Source: CAYRPN01 sp964426135 (GTDB taxonomy: Bacteria > Planctomycetota > Phycisphaerae > Phycisphaerales > Phycisphaeraceae). Taken from it: a stretch of 64,000 nucleotides of DNA. The stretch is from positions 1 to 64,000 of the forward strand of contig CAYRPN010000006.1 in assembly GCA_964426135.1 (NCBI GenBank), written 5' to 3'. A program made the position numbers and the translations under genes. Below, piece by piece: positions 59,589 through 64,000 of the stretch. Every line of letters begins with the position of its first letter. The first letter of the stretch is position 1. The notes beneath the pieces are model-generated. The model searched no databases, had not been told where the DNA came from, and was given only the letters and a program-made list of their open reading frames with translations.

Positions 59589-61889
59589 TCACCTTCGCCG
59601 GCCGAATGTCCACGCCAGGAACTGCTCGGCGCACAGCACGCCGACCAACAGCAGCAGCACCGTCGGCCAGATTTCCGATCGTGCGCCAGTGGCGCCGGAG
59701 GCGAGCGACGCTTTGCCGGTGAGGATCGTCACCTTCGCGTCGCCGAGTTTTTTCTTCAGGTCCGCCTCGGGCACTTTCACAAGCTGGCCTTCGCCGGCAT
59801 CGATGTTGGCGGCGAAGAGCACGGGCTCGGTCTTGCCGTCGTGGGTCGAAAGTTCGAGTTGATAAAAACCGGCCTTGTGCGTCTCTTCGTACTCGATGAA
59901 CTCGCGTTTGCCGTCGTCGGCGGGAACCGCGTCCCGGCTCGCGGCCTCCGGCTCGGCGGCGCCGGGGATGCGGGCGACGATGCGGGCGGAGCGCTGGAAT
60001 CGGCCGGCGTCCAGCTCGTGGCGGATGGGCGTGCCGGTCGCCAAGGCGCCTTCGCCGATGGTGTTCCGCGCCGCGTAATCGCTGTACGCCAGCATCATCA
60101 GCACGTAACTGCCGTCGGCGGGCCAGGTGTTCCAGTCGCCGTCAGCCGAGGTCGTCAGCAGCATGACCCGGCCGCTGCCGTATTTCTGCTCGACGATCGC
60201 CGGCGCGGTGTCGGCATCGGTGAGGCGCAGCGGCACGGAGACCTTGCCCGACTCGGTCGCCTTCTTCTCGATGAAGGTGTGGTGCCAGCGGAACACTTTC
60301 ACTTCGCCGATGGAGGAGCCGGGGTCGGCGAACTGCCCGATCACCGGATGCGTGGCGTCATCGACATTCAGGCCCGCCCAGACTTTTTCGGTCTCATCGC
60401 CGCGGGCGCCTTCGATGCGGGCGGGCAGGAGCCCCGCGCCTTCCTTATAGAGAAGCTGGTTGTAGATCACGTCATCGACCTGGTTGCCCAGCGTGATGAT
60501 CAGCCCGCCGCCGGCCTTCACCCAGCGGTCGAGGGCGGCTGCGCGCTCCTCGCTGACGCGGTACACGTTGCAGAGAAAAATCACTTGGAAGCGGGAGAGA
60601 TCCAGGCCTTCAAAAAGATTCTCGCTGACTTCCTCCGTGGCGAAGCCGAGGCGCACCCGCTTCGACGGCTTGAGCGCGCCTTCGAGGAAGTAAATCTCCG
60701 ACCGCTCGCGATCGCTCGACGGATCGCCGTTGACCAGCAGCACCTGCACGCCTTCGCGCACCCGGGCGGCGAAGAGCCGGCTGTTGTCCGATCTCAAGGC
60801 GTCGGCGGGAATGGTCGCGGTGATCGGCACGGCGCCGGTCTCCTCGAACTTGTAAGAGAAAGGCACCACCGCCTCTTCACCGGGGCCGATGTTCTCCACC
60901 CGGTTCTTCAGCTCCACCGATTCGCCGGCAGCGAAGACCACCTCGACATCGCTGGCGGCGGCAGAGCCGTAGTTGCGCACGACGACCTGGAAATCCGCGT
61001 CGACGCCTTTGACCAGCGATTTGTTCCTGGAGCGAATCTCGGTGACGGTCAGGTTCTCGCCGCCCTCGGCGCCCACGTCGACGATGACCACTTCGCCGGT
61101 CTTGTCGCTGATGCGCTTGATCAGGCCGACGACGTCCTGCTCTTTGCCGGCGTCCGCGGATTCACCGGCGGGGGCCTTGGCGTCCTTGCCGTCTTTCTTC
61201 TCCGCGTCATCCACCTTGGCGAGCGCCTCCGCCCAGTCGCGCTTGCGCATGTCGGTGATGAGGTAGAGCACGTGGTTGGTCGGGCCGCTCTTGTCGTCGA
61301 GCGCCTTGTCCACGGCGACGAGCGCCTTCTCCAACTGAGCCGCCATGTCGGAGACCTGCGTGTTCTCGATCTTCTGGACGATCTCCTCGATGTTGTCGCT
61401 GGTGAGGTTCAAGCCGTTGACAATCGGCGTGTCCGGCCGGCTGGTCAGGCGAAGCGTGAAAGTGTCCCGCGCCCGCTCCCGGCCAAGCTCGCGGACGAAC
61501 TCGGTCAACCCCTTTTTGGTTTCATCGAACGTGATCTTGCCGTCGGCCTGCAGCGCCATGCTGGGCGAATCGTCGAGCACGACGATGCGCTCGAAGCCCG
61601 AGGCGCTCAGGGCGAAGCTGGCCATGCCCTGTTCCTGGAAAAACGGGCGGGACACGAGCAGCGCGATGAGGATGCACGCCAGGCATCGCAGCAGCAGCAG
61701 GATGAGCTGTTCCAGCCTGACGCGGCGGCGGTTGCGCTTGTCCGCCTCGATGAGGAAATCCATCGCCGCCCACTCGATGATCTTGAAGCGGCGCTTGGAG
61801 AGCAGGTGGATGATGATCGGCGAAGCGACAGCGAGCGCGCCCCAGAGGAGCGCGGGATTGACGGCGGAGATGGCGAACGTATTCAGCAT
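59589..61889 (-). CDS. BatA-like membrane protein with VWA domain
   Basis: 766 aa. The N-terminal BatA segment is clear: NPALLWGALAVASPIIIHLLSKRRFKIIEWAAMDFL (about 11-46), with membrane helices at 13-30 and 62-82. A VWA domain follows with MIDAS DDSPS (106-110) in IVVLDDSPSMAL and YLITDMRKRDW. A CARDB-like domain (about 285-370; DFQVVVRNYGSAAASDVEVVF) and an amidotransferase-like domain (about 385-600; VLLVNGDPSSDRERSEIYFLEGAL) come next, then a final membrane helix (EIWPTVLLLLVGVLCAEQFLAW). It works with MoxR and DUF58 proteins encoded just upstream; in other bacteria the Bat operon affects stress tolerance and envelope assembly. Confidence 0.87.
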   Translation of the reverse strand: MLNTFAISAVNPALLWGALAVASPIIIHLLSKRRFKIIEWAAMDFLIEADKRNRRRVRLEQLILLLLRCLACILIALLVSRPFFQEQGMASFALSASGFERIVVLDDSPSMALQADGKITFDETKKGLTEFVRELGRERARDTFTLRLTSRPDTPIVNGLNLTSDNIEEIVQKIENTQVSDMAAQLEKALVAVDKALDDKSGPTNHVLYLITDMRKRDWAEALAKVDDAEKKDGKDAKAPAGESADAGKEQDVVGLIKRISDKTGEVVIVDVGAEGGENLTVTEIRSRNKSLVKGVDADFQVVVRNYGSAAASDVEVVFAAGESVELKNRVENIGPGEEAVVPFSYKFEETGAVPITATIPADALRSDNSRLFAARVREGVQVLLVNGDPSSDRERSEIYFLEGALKPSKRVRLGFATEEVSENLFEGLDLSRFQVIFLCNVYRVSEERAAALDRWVKAGGGLIITLGNQVDDVIYNQLLYKEGAGLLPARIEGARGDETEKVWAGLNVDDATHPVIGQFADPGSSIGEVKVFRWHHTFIEKKATESGKVSVPLRLTDADTAPAIVEQKYGSGRVMLLTTSADGDWNTWPADGSYVLMMLAYSDYAARNTIGEGALATGTPIRHELDAGRFQRSARIVARIPGAAEPEAASRDAVPADDGKREFIEYEETHKAGFYQLELSTHDGKTEPVLFAANIDAGEGQLVKVPEADLKKKLGDAKVTILTGKASLASGATGARSEIWPTVLLLLVGVLCAEQFLAWTFGRRR

Positions 61890-61966
61890 GATCAGATTTC
61901 GGATTTCGGATTTCGGATTTCGGATTTGAGATTCGAGATTTCAGATTTGAAATTTCAAATCCGAAA

Positions 61967-62923
61967 TCATCTACGTCCATGTCCTCGAATCGTCCGCGTC
62001 CTCAGCGCCAGATATCCCGCCAGCGCCGCGTCCAGCGGTTCCTTGGTATTCAGCAGCACGTGGTCGATGCCGCAGCTTGCGCAGGTCTTGCGGACCTGGT
62101 GCAGGTAGCGTTCGACGATTTCCAGGTAGCTCTTGCGCAGGGCGCGCGGTTCGGTGAGCAGTTGCATGTCCACTTCCAGGCCGCGGAACAGCGTGTTGTC
62201 GTTGAAGGGGAACGACAGCTCGTGGTCGTGCATGACGTGCATGACGACGACCTCGTGCCGGCGATGGCGGAAGTGCTGCAGGGTGGTGCGGAGGGTGGGG
62301 ATATCGACGAAGAGATCGCTGACCAGGCACACCAGGCCGCGCTTGCCGATCTCCTCGGCGAGTCCTCTGAACACGCCGCCGACGTCGGTTTTGTTGTCGC
62401 AGGTGGTCTGCTCGATTTCGTGGACGAGCATGCGCAGGTGATTGGGGTGGGCGCTGTTGGGCAGTTTCTTGCGGATGCCGGTGTCGAACGTGACGAGTCC
62501 GACGGAGTCCTGCTGCTGCTGGGCGAGGTAGGCGAGGCAGGCGGCGGCGGTGGCGCCGTATTCGAACTTGCTCCAGCCGTTGTGCGGGCCGTCGGCTTTG
62601 ACGTTGGCGGTGGTTTCGGGCAGGCCGTAGCGCATCGACTTGGAGCAGTCGAGGATGATGGTCATCTTGAGGTTGGTCTCTTCCTCGTACTCCTTGATGT
62701 AGAAGCGATCGGTTTTGGACCAGACCTTCCAGTCGATGTGCTTGATCTCATCGCCGGGGACGTATTCGCGGTGACTGGCGAACTCGACGGCAAAGCCGTG
62801 GTAGGGCGACTTGTGCTGGCCGGTGATGAAGCCATCGACGACCAGTCGTGCGCGCAGGTCGAGCGAGCGGATCTTGTCCAGCGTTTTCGGGTCGAGGAAT
62901 TGTTTGCCGGTGGCGTTGGGCAT
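61967..62923 (-). CDS. DUF58 domain protein
   Basis: 318 aa. DUF58 features: LRARLVVDGFITGQHKSPYHGFAVEFASHREYVPGDEIKHIDWKVWSKTDRFYIKEYEEE (about 23-82, in two runs), followed by a VWA-like fold with DCSKSMRYG (MIDAS DxSxS) and GLVCLVSDLF near residue 195. These proteins are regular partners of MoxR AAA+ ATPases and of BatA. It lies 140 bp downstream of the MoxR gene and 77 bp upstream of the BatA-like gene, all on the minus strand, so one operon is likely. Confidence 0.92.
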   Translation of the reverse strand: MPNATGKQFLDPKTLDKIRSLDLRARLVVDGFITGQHKSPYHGFAVEFASHREYVPGDEIKHIDWKVWSKTDRFYIKEYEEETNLKMTIILDCSKSMRYGLPETTANVKADGPHNGWSKFEYGATAAACLAYLAQQQQDSVGLVTFDTGIRKKLPNSAHPNHLRMLVHEIEQTTCDNKTDVGGVFRGLAEEIGKRGLVCLVSDLFVDIPTLRTTLQHFRHRRHEVVVMHVMHDHELSFPFNDNTLFRGLEVDMQLLTEPRALRKSYLEIVERYLHQVRKTCASCGIDHVLLNTKEPLDAALAGYLALRTRTIRGHGRR

Positions 62924-63063
62924 GGAGCAAATCCAAAGGGAATGCGAAGGGACTGAGGGACTAAGGGACTAAGGGACTAAGGGGCGGAAGGGCGGGGGCT
63001 CGGGATTGCATTGCAACCCTTCGTCCCTTAGTCCCTCAGTCCCTGATCCCTATTCCATCCCAT
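62924..63063. repeat. GGGACTAAGG mirrored repeats
   Basis: GAGGGACTAAGGGACTAAGG at about 62951-62980 is mirrored by CCCTTAGTCCCTCAGTCCCT at 63025-63045. It separates MoxR from DUF58. Confidence 0.65.

Positions 63064-64000
<937 letters not shown>

Overview
High-GC bacterial DNA, most likely from a member of the Planctomycetota and possibly a Phycisphaerae-like lineage. This rests on inference from gene content: a paired DUF1800/DUF1501 exported-protein locus, a lone planctomycete-style prepilin-like protein, an NPCBM protein, an SGNH hydrolase, and a very large MoxR-DUF58-VWA-PQQ operon. kdsB implies a Kdo-containing outer membrane, and an MqnD-like protein suggests futalosine-route menaquinone synthesis. 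A run of exactly 100 N (4599-4698) inside a short tandem repeat marks a scaffold join in a draft assembly. I saw no rRNA, tRNA or CRISPR array.

Layout. 350-11013: prepilin-like protein, small basic ORF, SGNH hydrolase, DUF1501 and DUF1800 pair, an exported protein of unknown function, kdsB, adk and a stand-alone nuoA. 11060-16476 (minus strand): phage head genes (small membrane protein, connector-like protein, SU10-type major capsid protein, scaffold-like protein, portal). 16813-27372: ordinary chromosomal genes (NifA-like sigma-54 activator, MOSC protein, lgt, ECF sigma factor with a putative anti-sigma partner, PDZ protein, histidine kinase, lipoprotein, MqnD-like). 27451-34385: phage packaging and control genes (large and small terminase, ParB-like protein, GNAT and ABC-ATPase halves of a COG2401-like system, a tandem-HTH sigma-like protein, and a divergent XRE-S24 repressor). 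34562-43575: small domain protein, three HtrA-like proteins of which only the first keeps its catalytic triad, a VapBC-like toxin-antitoxin pair, DUF2442, a ferredoxin-NADP reductase and an NPCBM protein. 44479-64000 (minus strand): MoxR, DUF58, BatA-like VWA, a ~1870-residue PQQ/TPR protein, a second VWA protein, a DUF4175-like membrane protein, a KPGEQGG-repeat coiled-coil protein and a TPR-like protein. MoxR runs off the right edge.

Most notable is a complete-looking set of capsid and packaging genes without recognisable tail, lysis or integrase genes. It is split by about 11 kb of host genes, and almost every gap carries the host's own palindromic repeats. It sits downstream of a lambda-like divergent switch with three repressor-operator-like dyads. 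This looks like a domesticated, gene-transfer-agent-like or capsid-based element rather than a recent prophage (inference).

The second theme is repeats. Intergenic gaps hold (i) hairpins with a constant GTTTAGC head and variable stems, (ii) GTAG-headed inverted pairs that supply stop codons to two genes, (iii) the CCGGCCCTCACCC palindrome, (iv) short tandem-repeat arms, (v) 142-bp and 166-bp tandem arrays, and (vi) a 100-bp MITE-like insertion with perfect ends and a TTA target duplication.
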